Origin: DATKOF01 sp035524795
GTDB lineage: Bacteria > Pseudomonadota > Gammaproteobacteria > Burkholderiales > SG8-41
Direction of reading: 5' to 3'
NCBI GenBank assembly: GCA_035524795.1
Contig: DATKOF010000012.1
Span: forward strand, 1 to 64,000
Length of the DNA stretch: 64,000 nucleotides
The notes under the pieces are model-generated. The model saw only the letters and a list, made by a program, of their open reading frames with translations, was not told the origin of the DNA and searched no databases. Position numbers and translations under genes: made by a program. Shown one piece after another: positions 18,850 to 28,166 of this stretch. Within the stretch, counting starts at the first letter, position 1. Every line of letters begins with the position of its first letter.

Positions 18850-19212
18850 TCATTCGCGGATGCGAATGCGCCGCTCATCGATCACCCAAAGCCGCCCCGC
18901 TGCCAGTTCCATCGCCGTCAAACGCACGCCTGCCAGAGCCAGATTCAGCACCTCATCAAAAGTCTGCTGCGCGGGCCGCAGCACCCAGATGCCGTGATGA
19001 GTGCCCGACGGATAGGCCCGGATGTCCGCGAAGTCAAAATCCAGGGTAACAAGGATGCGGTTTTCCGAAATGCTGGCAGCCAGGATATCCGGGTCTGGCG
19101 CTCCGGCCAATCCTTCAGAGAAAACGGTTTCAACATCGTGCCCGAGGGCACGTAACGCAGGTTCCACCCGGCGCGGCAGGTTCTCATCCAGCTTGAACCG
19201 GAGAGCAGCCAT
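18850..19212 (-). CDS. DUF5615 PIN-like protein (putative toxin)
   Basis: A 120-residue protein of the DUF5615/Mut7-C PIN-like group. It starts LRFKLDENLPRRVEPALRALGHDVETV, with the acidic D-E pair, and continues with ILVTLDFDFADIRAYP, which supplies the second acidic cluster of a PIN-type nuclease. The acidic residues needed for metal-dependent RNase activity therefore appear present, although activity is not shown for this family. It lies 20 bp downstream of a DUF433 gene on the same strand; such pairs resemble toxin-antitoxin modules. It is encoded tail-to-tail with osmC (21 bp apart). Confidence 0.85.
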   Translation of the reverse strand: MAALRFKLDENLPRRVEPALRALGHDVETVFSEGLAGAPDPDILAASISENRILVTLDFDFADIRAYPSGTHHGIWVLRPAQQTFDEVLNLALAGVRLTAMELAAGRLWVIDERRIRIRE

Positions 19213-19232
19213 GCGGCACCGGAGAGCGCGCG

Positions 19233-19460
19233 TCAGGCGGGAACAGGAACGATACGCTCCCGCGCTAAGTCAGCAGCGTAGGCTATGGCCGCCGGAATGT
19301 GCTCCGGATTGAGCGTCGGGTACTCGGCCAGAATGGTGGTCGGCGTTTCTCCAGCCGCAAGATTATCCAGCACTGTAGAGACCAGCACGCGCGTGCCACG
19401 AAAACAGACCGCGCCGTGCATGACAGCGGGGTCGGAAGAAATAAAGGGCTTCCAGTCCAT
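19233..19460 (-). CDS. DUF433 protein (putative antitoxin)
   Basis: A 75-residue DUF433 protein with the family core: DPAVMHGAVCFRGTRVLVSTVLDNLAAGETPTTILAEYP followed by a C-terminal helix. The region resembles a small winged-helix DNA-binding domain and is the usual partner of DUF5615 proteins, where it would neutralise the toxin and repress the pair. The ATG at 19460 is chosen because GGAGG lies five bases ahead of it; a GTG four codons upstream is less likely. The upstream 80 bp between it and the osmC remnant should hold the promoter. Confidence 0.85.
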   Translation of the reverse strand: MDWKPFISSDPAVMHGAVCFRGTRVLVSTVLDNLAAGETPTTILAEYPTLNPEHIPAAIAYAADLARERIVPVPA

Positions 19461-19510
19461 CGACGCCTCCACATCGTTGAGTAGCTTCCATCTTAGCCGC
19501 GTTGCGGGGC

Positions 19511-19624
19511 GTGCTCAAGCCAAGTTTGCACAGCAGCCCGGTCAGCGGAAAAATACTGCTCGGCCTCGGCAATGCTGGCGAAGACCGCCGAGATTACGCA
19601 CGATTTCGAAATTAAGGAAGTTTG
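19511..19624 (+). pseudogene. decayed 3' end of a second osmC gene
   Basis: Bases 19541-19624 match the 3' end of the intact osmC (18744-18828) at about 80% (17 differences in 85 by my count). The first 24 bases are identical. In frame they encode SAEKYCSASAMLAKTAEITH and end EIKEV before a TGA, recognisably an OsmC C-terminus but with its own substitutions. The 30 bp before it still resemble the preceding codons (LKP, QV) but with a frame change, and nothing osmC-like is left further upstream. Its stop overlaps the helicase stop on the other strand by 13 bp. Confidence 0.8.
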
Positions 19625-22600
19625 AGCGAGACCATGCGGCTGCTCCCGCACTCTACAGCCTTGGCCCAGCGTGCGATCATTGCCACGCATTCGTTGAGCT
19701 GGTCACGTACCTCGTACACCCAAAAGCGTTTAACTTCCCAACCTAATTCAATCAGGCGCTGGTTACGCAACTGATCACGTAGACACAGCTCCCCAGTCCA
19801 GCTACGGTGGTATCGCTGCCCATCTACCTCAATATCCAACCGCCGATTACCGACGATCAGTGCAAAGTCCAAGTCATACTGCTCGACGCTGTACTGCGGT
19901 ATCGGCCTCAAACCCGCTCGATACAGTGCGCGGTACAGGGTGCGCTCCCAATCAGACACCCGCTCCGGGTGTGAAACCATTGGGTACTCGGGGCCGAGTT
20001 CGATTACCGACTTTTCCGGCACCTGTGTGCTTGTACCGTCCAGCCCTGTTACGTAAGCCGCAAAGTCCGCCAAGTAATCTACACCGCTGGTTGCGGCGGC
20101 CGATCTATCGCCCACTACGTGCAGTAAACCCCGCGCGCGCGTGATGGCTACGTTGAACAGATTGCCGTTGCTGCGTAAAAACCCCAGCGCCCCCGATGGC
20201 GTGTTTTCCGAGACTACGGACGAAAAGAACATCACGTCGCGCTCATCCCCCTGGAATCGATGCACCGTGTCTACCAGTAACTCCGCACGGTCGCGCACTG
20301 CAGCCAACTCGCCGCTTTCTTGGACCAGTTGTTGTAGCAGTTGAGCCTGTGCACGGAATGGAGTCACCACGCCTACCGTGCCATCGTACTGACGTGTCAC
20401 CAGCAGATCTTTCAGCGCGACAAGTACCGCATCGGCTTCATGCCGGTTGAGCGCACCGCCGCTACTAGGCCGCGTGACCTGTCCTCGCACGTCTTGCCAC
20501 ACAACACCAGGCTTTACGTTCTTTGGGCGTTTCAGATATTGATAGCGTGTCGCCACACGTAGCCGACCTTCGTAGAAAGCGCGATTGGAAAATTCGATAA
20601 TGTCGGCGTGCGAGCGGTGATGGTCGCGCAGATTAATGATGCTCTCCGGCGCTACCACGCCCGCGGCCACATCGAAGAGCGAGCTCACGGAATACATCCA
20701 GCCCATGCGTGAATCGACCAACCCGTATTTGTATTGAAGCTCGGTGTCGCGCGACTTAGCCAATGCGCTAATGTGCCGCAACTGCTGCGGATCGCCAATG
20801 ATCACGCTGCGTTTGGCGCGGTACAGCAGCGGCAACGCAGAAGCAATATCACACTGGCTGGCTTCGTCGATCACCACCAGATCGAAGTAGCCCGGCTCGA
20901 ACGGCACACGCCCCCGCGCCGCGAGCGAGGTCACGGCCCAACAGGCGAACATTTCCGTGACCTTACTCTGCAGCGCCCGCGCCTTCTGGCGTACCGACGA
21001 ATGCACGTGCTCCGCGTCCGGCCCTGTCATTACCTGCAATACCGCTGCGTAGTCCGCGACATTTTTGCGTTGCGCTGGCGTCAGACGTATGGGCGCCAGC
21101 TGTACCCAGTCGCGCCACAGGCGCTGCGAATTCTGCGCAATCTGCTCCGCCAGTTGTGCTCGCTGTTGTGCGATAGTCTCAAACGACGGGCTTCGACGTA
21201 ACCTCTCAAATGCCCGTTTGTAGGCCACCAACTTCTTCGCTACTAACCAGCGCTGTTGCAATTCCATCAAAGCGGTGCGACAAGTCGGCAAGTCTTCTTC
21301 AGTGGACACTTCCGGAAATCTCACCCCCATCCGCAAGGCATCTTGATCCACAGCCATAAATGCTTGCTTTAACCGCTGCACACGCTTTGCCACAGACATA
21401 TTCCATAACGTGCGCGTAAGAAAACCCTGCTTGGACCGATCCGCAGCGTCTGTGGCCTGCTGCAATGCCTGAATCGCTGCCAACATGCGCTGCACCAAGT
21501 TTTCGTCGATGTCTCCGATGAGGGCGCCGAACAAGCGGCGCGCATCTTCCGCCTCGATATCAAGCCGATCAACCGTGTTGCGCGCATCCAGAGTTTGCTG
21601 TTGCACCCGTTCCAGTTCAGCCAAGCGCGTGGCAAGATCGCGGTGGCGCTTCAAGCCTTCCTCGTAATTCGCCTTGTCCTCGGCACCTGGGTTGCCGGCC
21701 AGCAACTGCGTCAGGTACGAAGCCAGCTTGGCTTGGTACTCCTTAGATCCTAGACGCAGCAGCACCGGCCGGTTGCCCAAACCGTTGACACGCGCCTCGA
21801 CTACGTCAACGGCTTTGTTGTTCTTACTAGCAAACAACACCTTCTTGCCATGCCAAGCCGCGTTCACCAGCAAGTTGGTCACGACCTGTGACTTGCCTGT
21901 GCCCGGCGGCCCAGTCACCACTGTGTGCGGCTGCGAGAGTGCAGCGCGCACCGCAGCTCGTTGCTCGATGTTCATTGGTAACACTTCAATTAGTGGCTCG
22001 GTATCGTTTGTCTCAATCACCGACTCCACCGTGCCAGCCAACCACTTGCCCAGCGCCGTGCTACGAAGCTGCTGATCCGAAACGCCGCCCAGCGTCTTCA
22101 GTTCGATCTCCAGCCCCTGCGTGTAAGGTGAGCGCTCGCCGGGCAGAACAATGGCGCGGTTATAGATACCCTCTTCCCCAAGCCCCGAGAATCGTACCTC
22201 GGCTCGGCAATCCGCCGGGTTCAACTCTTCTTTCCAGTCCCAATCAGGGCGGATGAGCGCCAGCCGGTCAGCCACATCAGCGATATCGGGGAACTCGGCC
22301 ATAGGCACGTTCAGTCCCAACTCGTCGGTCAGGCGTGCGGCTTCTTCTGCTAGTTGCTGCGCATCTCCCATTGCCACGCTACGCAAGAAGCGTGCATTGA
22401 TAAGTGGTGCATCATCTTCGATGCTGGGCGGATCACTATTTTGGTCCGGCAACGCGATACGCCAAAGTAAAACAGGTTCGACGAAGAAGCCTTCCCAATT
22501 CGGAGTGCGATGGCGCCGTAGCCGCACGGGGTAACCCACCCAAGCGACGAGTTTGACGCGGTCTTGGCGAACCTTGCCGAGCACACGGCCTACTCCGGGC

Positions 22601-22986
22601 GCGTTCCACCAATCCTCTTGTGCACTTGTCAGTGGCAACGCCGGTAGTTCGGCATAGTCCGGCTCACCGTACTTGCTGCTCGCGAAAGCACTTACGCTCT
22701 CATCCATGTCCTGCCCGATGCACTCTAGATAATAGCGGCACAGCTTCAAAAGCTCGGTCTCGGGCACAGCAGGCGTTGCCGTTTGTGACGATGCGGCCGG
22801 CGCAGCCAAGCGCCAGCGGTAATCCTTACCTTGCTGGACCTTGCCCGCCAACTCATAGCTAAGACAGCGATTGACGTCACGCCGCTCGACGCCGAGAGCG
22901 TGGGCTAGTTCGCTCGCTTTCTGGCCCGGACGTTGCGCTAAAACAGCCAGAATGCGTTCCTTGAGAGTTGCCTTCTGCTCCATCAT
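19612..22986 (-). CDS. SF1 helicase with N-terminal wHTH and C-terminal Vsr-like nuclease
   Basis: A 1124-residue three-part protein. Residues 7-60 form a small winged helix (LKERILAVLAQRPGQKASEL onward). Residues 340-960 are an SF1/Upf1-like helicase: Walker A GPPGTGKS (359-366), Walker B VVIDEAS (704-710), GDPQQL (731-736), TVHRFQGDERD (907-917) and NVAITRAR (945-952). A long insertion at 440-690 lies between the first and second motifs, as in other Upf1-like enzymes. Residues 1011-1100 form a Vsr/REase-like nuclease, with Asp1040 (DLDFAL) and Glu1053 (DIEVDGQRYH). This composition is typical of single-gene phage-defence or DNA-processing proteins, but no known system can be named. It abuts the osmC remnant and is not part of the core gene order. 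Confidence 0.88.
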   Translation of the reverse strand: MMEQKATLKERILAVLAQRPGQKASELAHALGVERRDVNRCLSYELAGKVQQGKDYRWRLAAPAASSQTATPAVPETELLKLCRYYLECIGQDMDESVSAFASSKYGEPDYAELPALPLTSAQEDWWNAPGVGRVLGKVRQDRVKLVAWVGYPVRLRRHRTPNWEGFFVEPVLLWRIALPDQNSDPPSIEDDAPLINARFLRSVAMGDAQQLAEEAARLTDELGLNVPMAEFPDIADVADRLALIRPDWDWKEELNPADCRAEVRFSGLGEEGIYNRAIVLPGERSPYTQGLEIELKTLGGVSDQQLRSTALGKWLAGTVESVIETNDTEPLIEVLPMNIEQRAAVRAALSQPHTVVTGPPGTGKSQVVTNLLVNAAWHGKKVLFASKNNKAVDVVEARVNGLGNRPVLLRLGSKEYQAKLASYLTQLLAGNPGAEDKANYEEGLKRHRDLATRLAELERVQQQTLDARNTVDRLDIEAEDARRLFGALIGDIDENLVQRMLAAIQALQQATDAADRSKQGFLTRTLWNMSVAKRVQRLKQAFMAVDQDALRMGVRFPEVSTEEDLPTCRTALMELQQRWLVAKKLVAYKRAFERLRRSPSFETIAQQRAQLAEQIAQNSQRLWRDWVQLAPIRLTPAQRKNVADYAAVLQVMTGPDAEHVHSSVRQKARALQSKVTEMFACWAVTSLAARGRVPFEPGYFDLVVIDEASQCDIASALPLLYRAKRSVIIGDPQQLRHISALAKSRDTELQYKYGLVDSRMGWMYSVSSLFDVAAGVVAPESIINLRDHHRSHADIIEFSNRAFYEGRLRVATRYQYLKRPKNVKPGVVWQDVRGQVTRPSSGGALNRHEADAVLVALKDLLVTRQYDGTVGVVTPFRAQAQLLQQLVQESGELAAVRDRAELLVDTVHRFQGDERDVMFFSSVVSENTPSGALGFLRSNGNLFNVAITRARGLLHVVGDRSAAATSGVDYLADFAAYVTGLDGTSTQVPEKSVIELGPEYPMVSHPERVSDWERTLYRALYRAGLRPIPQYSVEQYDLDFALIVGNRRLDIEVDGQRYHRSWTGELCLRDQLRNQRLIELGWEVKRFWVYEVRDQLNECVAMIARWAKAVECGSSRMVSLKLP

Positions 22987-22998
22987 AAAACCAGCTTG

Positions 22999-23157
22999 TT
23001 AGAGCTTTCGGTCCAACGCCACAGGTAGCATCTCAGCGCGCCAAAAACCAGTTTCTGACGAAACCTCTCGGTAAAGCAGTGCGGGTTGTTTGTTGAGAGG
23101 TTTTTCTTCACGCGCACGCCACAGAGACTTTTCTGTGTTTTTGAAAATTCTTGGCAT
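22999..23157 (-). CDS. possible small hypothetical protein upstream of the helicase
   Basis: A 52-codon frame starting at ATG 23157, with AGGGA five bases ahead, and ending 12 bp before the helicase start, so it could be co-expressed. The product is basic and aromatic (MPRIFKNTEKSLWRAREEKP at its start) and belongs to no family I know. It may be a genuine small partner or the remnant of a longer gene. The spacing is its main support. Confidence 0.35.
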   Translation of the reverse strand: MPRIFKNTEKSLWRAREEKPLNKQPALLYREVSSETGFWRAEMLPVALDRKL

Positions 23158-23223
23158 GATGTCCCTGATCAAACGAACCTTATTCGCCACCGAGACGCGC
23201 TTCAACGGGGCGGGATTTTTCTT

Positions 23224-23850
23224 CTAAACCCAAAACGCTGTTTTCGTCATTACCTTTGACGCAACACGCATCGCCGATTTGACCGGCGGCGGCAATTCCG
23301 CTGCACCATGCTCAACCGCGCTGTGTGCATGCCGCATTTCATCGCTTTTCATTTGCTCGACCACTGCGCGGCTTTTGGCATCATCCGCCGGCAATTTGTC
23401 GAGATGGCCTTCAAGATGGCCTTCGACCTGGCGTTCGGTCTCGGCGAGAAACCCGAGGTTCCATTTGTCACCGAGCAGGCCGGCGATGCTGCCTAACGCA
23501 AACGAGCCCGCGTACCACAACGGGTTGAGCACGCTCAATCGCCCACCGAGTTGTTCGACGCGCTGCGCAGTCCATGCGAGGTGGTCGGTTTCCTCGGCCG
23601 CCGCACGTTCCAGCGCGGCGCGCGCGTCGGGATTGCGCGCAGTCCGCGCCTGCCCTTGATACAGCGCCTGCGCGCAGATTTCGCCGCTGTGGTTGACGCG
23701 CATCAGCGCGGCCGCCAGTTGCTTGTCTTCTTCAGATAACGGCGTTTCGGCAACGCGCGCATCGGGATGCGGGCGCGCGCTATGCGCGGGCGCGAGCAGC
23801 GTGCGCAGGCCATTGTCGAAGGCGGTGATCAGGGCGTCGAGATTGGACAT
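23224..23850 (-). CDS. coq7: 2-polyprenyl-3-methyl-6-methoxy-1,4-benzoquinone monooxygenase
   Basis: Di-iron hydroxylase of the last ring-hydroxylation step in ubiquinone synthesis, membrane-associated. The 208 residues contain the ferritin-like metal ligands in two repeats: [17 protein letters not shown] with [13 protein letters not shown] in the first half, and [12 protein letters not shown] with [14 protein letters not shown] in the second. It follows trpC by only 9 bp on the same strand and is probably transcribed with the trp operon. In other Betaproteobacteria coq7 is also found near housekeeping clusters. Confidence 0.95.
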   Translation of the reverse strand: MSNLDALITAFDNGLRTLLAPAHSARPHPDARVAETPLSEEDKQLAAALMRVNHSGEICAQALYQGQARTARNPDARAALERAAAEETDHLAWTAQRVEQLGGRLSVLNPLWYAGSFALGSIAGLLGDKWNLGFLAETERQVEGHLEGHLDKLPADDAKSRAVVEQMKSDEMRHAHSAVEHGAAELPPPVKSAMRVASKVMTKTAFWV

Positions 23851-23859
23851 GACGTCATT

Positions 23860-24666
23860 CTAATCTTCATCGATGTCCCATTCAAAAAGACGCGCGAGCT
23901 CGGCACCCGGGTCTTCGGCGCGCATGAACGCCTCGCCGACGAGAAAACATTCGACCTCGTTTTCGCGCATCCGCGCAACGTCGTCGGCATGGGTGATGCC
24001 GCTTTCGGTGACGACGATGCGGCCGGTCGGAACGTCATCGAGCAGGCGCAGCGTCACGTCGAGGTCGGTCTCGAAGCTATGCAGGTCGCGGTTGTTGATG
24101 CCGATCAGCGGCGTCTTCAGTTGCAGCGCGCGCTCGAGTTCGCCCGCGTCGTGCACTTCGACCAGCACCGCCAGATGCAGCTGATGCGCGAGCGTTTCGA
24201 GTTCGTGCAGTTGTTTATCGTCGAGCACGGCGGCGATCAGCAAAATACAGTCGGCGCCAAGCGCGCGCGATTCGTAGATCTGATACGGGTCGATCATGAA
24301 GTCCTTGCGCAGCACCGGCAGGTTGCAGGAGGCGCGCGCCTGCTGCAGATGCCCGGCGCTGCCCTGGAAAAACTGCGCGTCGGTCAGCACCGACAGGCAC
24401 GCCGCACCGTGGTGCGCGTAGCTCGCAGCGATCGCCGCCGGATCGAACTGTTCGCGCAGCACGCCGCGGCTCGGACTCGCCTTCTTGATCTCGGCGATCA
24501 CCGCCGCTTCGCCGTCGGCGATCTTGGCGCGCAGCGCACCGATGAAATCGCGCGTCTTGCCGGCCTGCTTGATTTCCGCTTCCAGCGCGGCCAGCGGCTT
24601 CGTCGCTTTCGCCGCCGCCACTTCCCGGCGTTTGACGCCGACGATGCGCATCAGGATGTCAGACAT
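23860..24666 (-). CDS. trpC: indole-3-glycerol phosphate synthase
   Basis: Closes the indole ring in tryptophan synthesis, turning carboxyphenylaminodeoxyribulose phosphate into indole-3-glycerol phosphate. The 268-residue (beta/alpha)8 barrel contains the catalytic lysine stretch [13 protein letters not shown], then [43 protein letters not shown] and VTESGI. No TrpF domain is fused. Last trp gene of the cluster; a 206-bp gap with long inverted repeats separates it from trpD. Confidence 0.97.
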   Translation of the reverse strand: MSDILMRIVGVKRREVAAAKATKPLAALEAEIKQAGKTRDFIGALRAKIADGEAAVIAEIKKASPSRGVLREQFDPAAIAASYAHHGAACLSVLTDAQFFQGSAGHLQQARASCNLPVLRKDFMIDPYQIYESRALGADCILLIAAVLDDKQLHELETLAHQLHLAVLVEVHDAGELERALQLKTPLIGINNRDLHSFETDLDVTLRLLDDVPTGRIVVTESGITHADDVARMRENEVECFLVGEAFMRAEDPGAELARLFEWDIDED

Positions 24667-24677
24667 GATTTTATTCA

Positions 24678-24854
24678 GCCACAGAGATCACAGAGGACAC
24701 AGAGAATAGCAAAAACCGGGATTCTTCATCCTTCGAATCCAGAATGGTAGTTTAAGTACGCTCTTGGTGTCGTTCCGGGCATAGCGAAGAGTTTTGTTTT
24801 TGCCCCCGCCTTAAATGTTTGGTCTTTCTCTGTGAACTCCGTGTCCTCTGTGGC
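24678..24854. repeat. inverted repeat in the trpC-trpD gap
   Basis: Two 29-bp arms, 24678-24706 and 24826-24854, are inverted copies with five mismatches by my count. Both are built of 9-bp units of the form CACAGAGnn. The arms enclose about 120 bp with no gene. It resembles the dispersed 'cacagag' repeats known from many bacterial genomes and would fold into a hairpin in the operon mRNA. Confidence 0.75.
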
Positions 24855-24872
24855 TATGATTTTCTCTGCGGT

Positions 24873-25888
24873 TCAGGTTTGTTTTGTAAATTTTACGAAT
24901 TCGTCGAGTTTCCTTTTCGCCGCACCGCTGGCGATGGCTTCCTGCGCCTTGTTGACACCGGCGGCCAGCGTCTGCGCGAGGCCGGCGACGTAGATGCCGG
25001 CGCCGGCATTGAGCGCGACGATGTCGCGTGCGGCGCCCGACTTGTTGTCGAGCGCGTCGAGCAGCAGCGTTTTCGACTGTTCGGCGCTATCGACGCGGAT
25101 CGCGGAAATGTCGTGTGCCGCCAGCCCGAAGTCTCCGGGTTTGATCTGATATTCGCGCACTTCGTCGTTCTTGAGTTCGGCGACCAGCGTCGGGCCGGAA
25201 ATCGAAATCTCGTCGAGATTTTCCAGTCCGTGCACCACCATCGCGTGCCGGCTGCCGAGTCGCTGCAAGACGTGCGCCTGGATGCCGACCAGGTCGGGAT
25301 GGAACACGCCCATCACCTGGTTCTGCGCGCCGGCCGGATTGGTCAGCGGGCCGAGGATGTTGAATATGGTGCGCACGCCCAATTCCTTGCGCACCGGCGC
25401 CGCGTACTTCATCGCGCCGTGATGGTTGGGCGCGAACATGAAGCCGACGCCGACTTCGTCAATGCAGTGCGCGACCTGCTCCGGCGTGAGCTGGATGTTG
25501 GCGCCGAGCGCTTCCAGCACGTCGGCGCTGCCGGACTTGCTCGACACCGAGCGCCCGCCGTGCTTGGCGACGCGCGCGCCGGCCGCCGCCGCAACGAACG
25601 CCGCCGCAGTCGAGATATTGAAGGTGTGCGCGCTGTCGCCGCCGGTGCCGCAGGTATCGACGAGGTGCGCGGCATTCTCCACCGGCACGCGCGTCGCGAA
25701 CTCGCGCATCACCTGCGCGGCGGCGGCGATCTCGCCGACGGTCTCCTTCTTGACGCGCAGGCCGATCACGATCGCGGCGATCAGCGGCGGCGAGATTTCG
25801 CCGCGCATAATCTGCCGCATCAGCGACAGCATCTCCTCGCGGAAGATCTCGCGGTGCTCGATCACGCGCGCGAGCGCCTGCTGCGGCG

Positions 25889-25892
<4 letters not shown>
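24873..25892 (-). CDS. trpD: anthranilate phosphoribosyltransferase
   Basis: Joins anthranilate to PRPP, the second step of tryptophan synthesis. The 339 residues carry the PRPP-binding [18 protein letters not shown] motif, the [21 protein letters not shown] stretch and the GPLTNPAG motif. Its ATG overlaps the trpG stop codon by 4 bp, so the two are translationally coupled. TrpD is a stand-alone protein here, not fused to the glutaminase. Confidence 0.97.
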
Positions 25893-26458
<566 letters not shown>

Positions 26459-26469
26459 AAAAACCTTTC

Positions 26470-26551
26470 ACCGCGGAGACGCTGAGGCGCAGAGAAAACC
26501 CATAGGATAAAAGAAAATAATATTTTTTGAATTTCTCCGCGTCTCTGCGGT
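26470..26551. repeat. inverted repeat in the trpE-trpG gap
   Basis: The left arm (26470-26498, ACCGCGGAGACGCTGAGGCG onward) and the right arm (about 26531-26551) are inverted copies, with a deletion of about 8 bases in the right arm. Between them is an AT-rich loop of about 30 bp. The right arm abuts the trpE stop codon. It belongs to the same broad class of 'gagacgcagag' dispersed repeats as many bacterial intergenic elements, but differs in sequence from the one in the trpC-trpD gap. Confidence 0.7.
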
Positions 26552-28027
26552 TCAATCAATAGTCGTATCGAGGCCGGACTGCGCCATCTCGGCGGCGCGC
26601 AGCACCGCGCGCGCCTTGTTCTGGGTCTCCTGCCATTCATTGGCCGGCACCGAATCGGCGACGATGCCGCCGCCAGCCTGCACGTAGAGCCTGCCGTCCT
26701 TGAGCAGCGCGGTGCGGATCGCTATCGCGAGGTCCATGTCGCCGTTGAAGCCGAGATAGCCGACCGCGCCGGCATAGACGCCGCGCTTGGTCGGCTCAAG
26801 CTCGTCGATGATTTCCATCGCGCGCACCTTCGGCGCGCCGCTGACGGTGCCGGCCGGGAACGTCGCCTTCATCACCGCCAGCGCGTCGAGACCCGGCTTC
26901 AGCCTGCCTTCGACGCTCGACACGATGTGCATCACGTGCGAGTAGTACTCGATCACCATGTTGTCGGTGACGCGCACCGAACCGGTCTGCGCGACGCGCC
27001 CGACATCGTTGCGGCCGAGGTCCATCAGCATCAGGTGCTCGGCGCGTTCCTTCGGATCGGCGAGCAGTTCCTTTGCCAGCGCGGCGTCTTCCTCCGGCGT
27101 TTTGCCGCGCGGGCGCGTGCCGGCGATCGGCCGCAGGGTGATGCCGCCGTTTTCGAGCCGCACCAGGATTTCCGGCGAGGCGCCGACGACGTGGAAATCA
27201 CCGAAGTTGAAGAAGAACATGTACGGCGACGGATTGAGCGCGCGCAGCGCGCGGTACAGCGCGAGCGGCTCGGCGTCGAACGGCCGGCTCATCCGCTGCG
27301 ACAGCACGACCTGCATGATGTCGCCGTCCACGATGTAGCGCTTGGCACGGTCAACCGCCTTCAGATATTCGGCCTCGCCGAATTCGGATTGCGCCGGCTG
27401 CGGCGCCGACCGCCGCGACAGCGGGATTTCGACCGGCTGGCGCAGCGCGGCCAGCAGTTGCTTCAGCCGCTCGCGGCCGCGCTGATAAGCATCCGGCTGC
27501 GCCGGATCGACATAGACGACGAGATAGATTTTGCCCGACAGGTTGTCGACGACCGCCAACTCCTCGGACAGCAGCAGCAGCACATCGGGCACGCTGAGCG
27601 GATCCGGCTTCCGCGTCGCGGCGAGTTTTTTCTCGATGTAGCGCACCGCATCGTAGCCGAAATAGCCGACCAGTCCGCCACAGAAACGCGGTAGTCCCGG
27701 CTGCGCGGCCGCCTTGAAGCGCGCCTGGCAGACGCGCACGAATTCGAGCGGGTCATCGTGGTTCACGCGCTGCTTGGGCTGTCCGCGCTCGAACTCGGCG
27801 CACTCGCGCCCGCGCACTTCGAGGCGCGACGTAGCGGGCAGCCCGATGAACGAATAGCGGCCGAAGCGCTCGCCGCCGACCACTGATTCCAGCAGATAGC
27901 TGTACGGCCGGTTGGCGAGCTTCAGGTAAACCGACAGCGGGGTATCGAGGTCGGCGAAAGTCTCGACGACCAGCGGGATGCGGTTATAACCGGCCGCCGC
28001 GAGACGCCTGAATTCCGATTCTGTCAT
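26552..28027 (-). CDS. trpE: anthranilate synthase component I
   Basis: Makes anthranilate from chorismate, the first committed and feedback-inhibited step of tryptophan synthesis. The 491-residue protein has the N-terminal region with the tryptophan-site stretch around [18 protein letters not shown]. The C-terminal chorismate-binding domain shows [35 protein letters not shown] and [20 protein letters not shown]. The ATG at 28027 overlaps the end of an alternative short frame and has a GGAG site. The 59 bp between it and the leader peptide stop hold a candidate attenuator. Confidence 0.97.
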   Translation of the reverse strand: MTESEFRRLAAAGYNRIPLVVETFADLDTPLSVYLKLANRPYSYLLESVVGGERFGRYSFIGLPATSRLEVRGRECAEFERGQPKQRVNHDDPLEFVRVCQARFKAAAQPGLPRFCGGLVGYFGYDAVRYIEKKLAATRKPDPLSVPDVLLLLSEELAVVDNLSGKIYLVVYVDPAQPDAYQRGRERLKQLLAALRQPVEIPLSRRSAPQPAQSEFGEAEYLKAVDRAKRYIVDGDIMQVVLSQRMSRPFDAEPLALYRALRALNPSPYMFFFNFGDFHVVGASPEILVRLENGGITLRPIAGTRPRGKTPEEDAALAKELLADPKERAEHLMLMDLGRNDVGRVAQTGSVRVTDNMVIEYYSHVMHIVSSVEGRLKPGLDALAVMKATFPAGTVSGAPKVRAMEIIDELEPTKRGVYAGAVGYLGFNGDMDLAIAIRTALLKDGRLYVQAGGGIVADSVPANEWQETQNKARAVLRAAEMAQSGLDTTID

Positions 28028-28078
28028 GATGCCACTCCATGGAAACTGAAACGAAAACCCGAAACGGGAAGAAACAAC

Positions 28079-28097
28079 CGCGCGCTTACTGCGCGCG
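28079..28097 (-). promoter_or_regulatory. GC hairpin of the trp leader, candidate attenuator
   Basis: A perfect 7-bp stem, CGCGCGC with GCGCGCG, has a 5-base loop that contains part of the leader peptide's TAA stop. In the mRNA it is followed by GUUGUUUCUU, a moderately U-rich tract. A second, longer-range pairing is possible between GGAAACUG inside the leader (28136-28143) and CAGUUUCC just before the trpE ribosome site (28041-28048), a perfect 8-bp match. Pairing is seen directly; the mechanism is inferred. Confidence 0.5.
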
Positions 28098-28166
28098 CCA
28101 GCGCCAATCGCTGCGCCAGCGGCGCCATGATTGAGCAGTTTCCCGTTCTGTTTCCGTCCGGATCAT
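28086..28166 (-). CDS. trpL: trp operon leader peptide with four Trp codons
   Basis: A 26-codon frame whose last 13 codons read [13 protein letters not shown], four Trp among Arg codons, ending in TAA at 28086-28088. The ATG (28164-28166) overlaps the gph stop as ATGA, so the leader should be translated by ribosomes finishing gph. Four Trp in 26 codons immediately before trpE is the signature of an attenuation leader: ribosome stalling at Trp codons under starvation would change folding of the 59-bp region before trpE. Position, overlap and codons are seen; the regulatory role follows from known trp leaders and is not tested. Confidence 0.82.
   Translation of the reverse strand: MIRTETERETAQSWRRWRSDWRWRAQ

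Noticed and set aside
24719..24825. Possible gene between the trpC-trpD repeat arms
   Set aside because: The ~120 bp contain stop codons in all frames within short distance and no ribosome site.
28027..28128. An alternative leader frame ([20 protein letters not shown] onward) that ends at the trpE start
   Set aside because: It has no Trp codons and no ribosome site. The overlapping frame with four Trp codons explains the region better.
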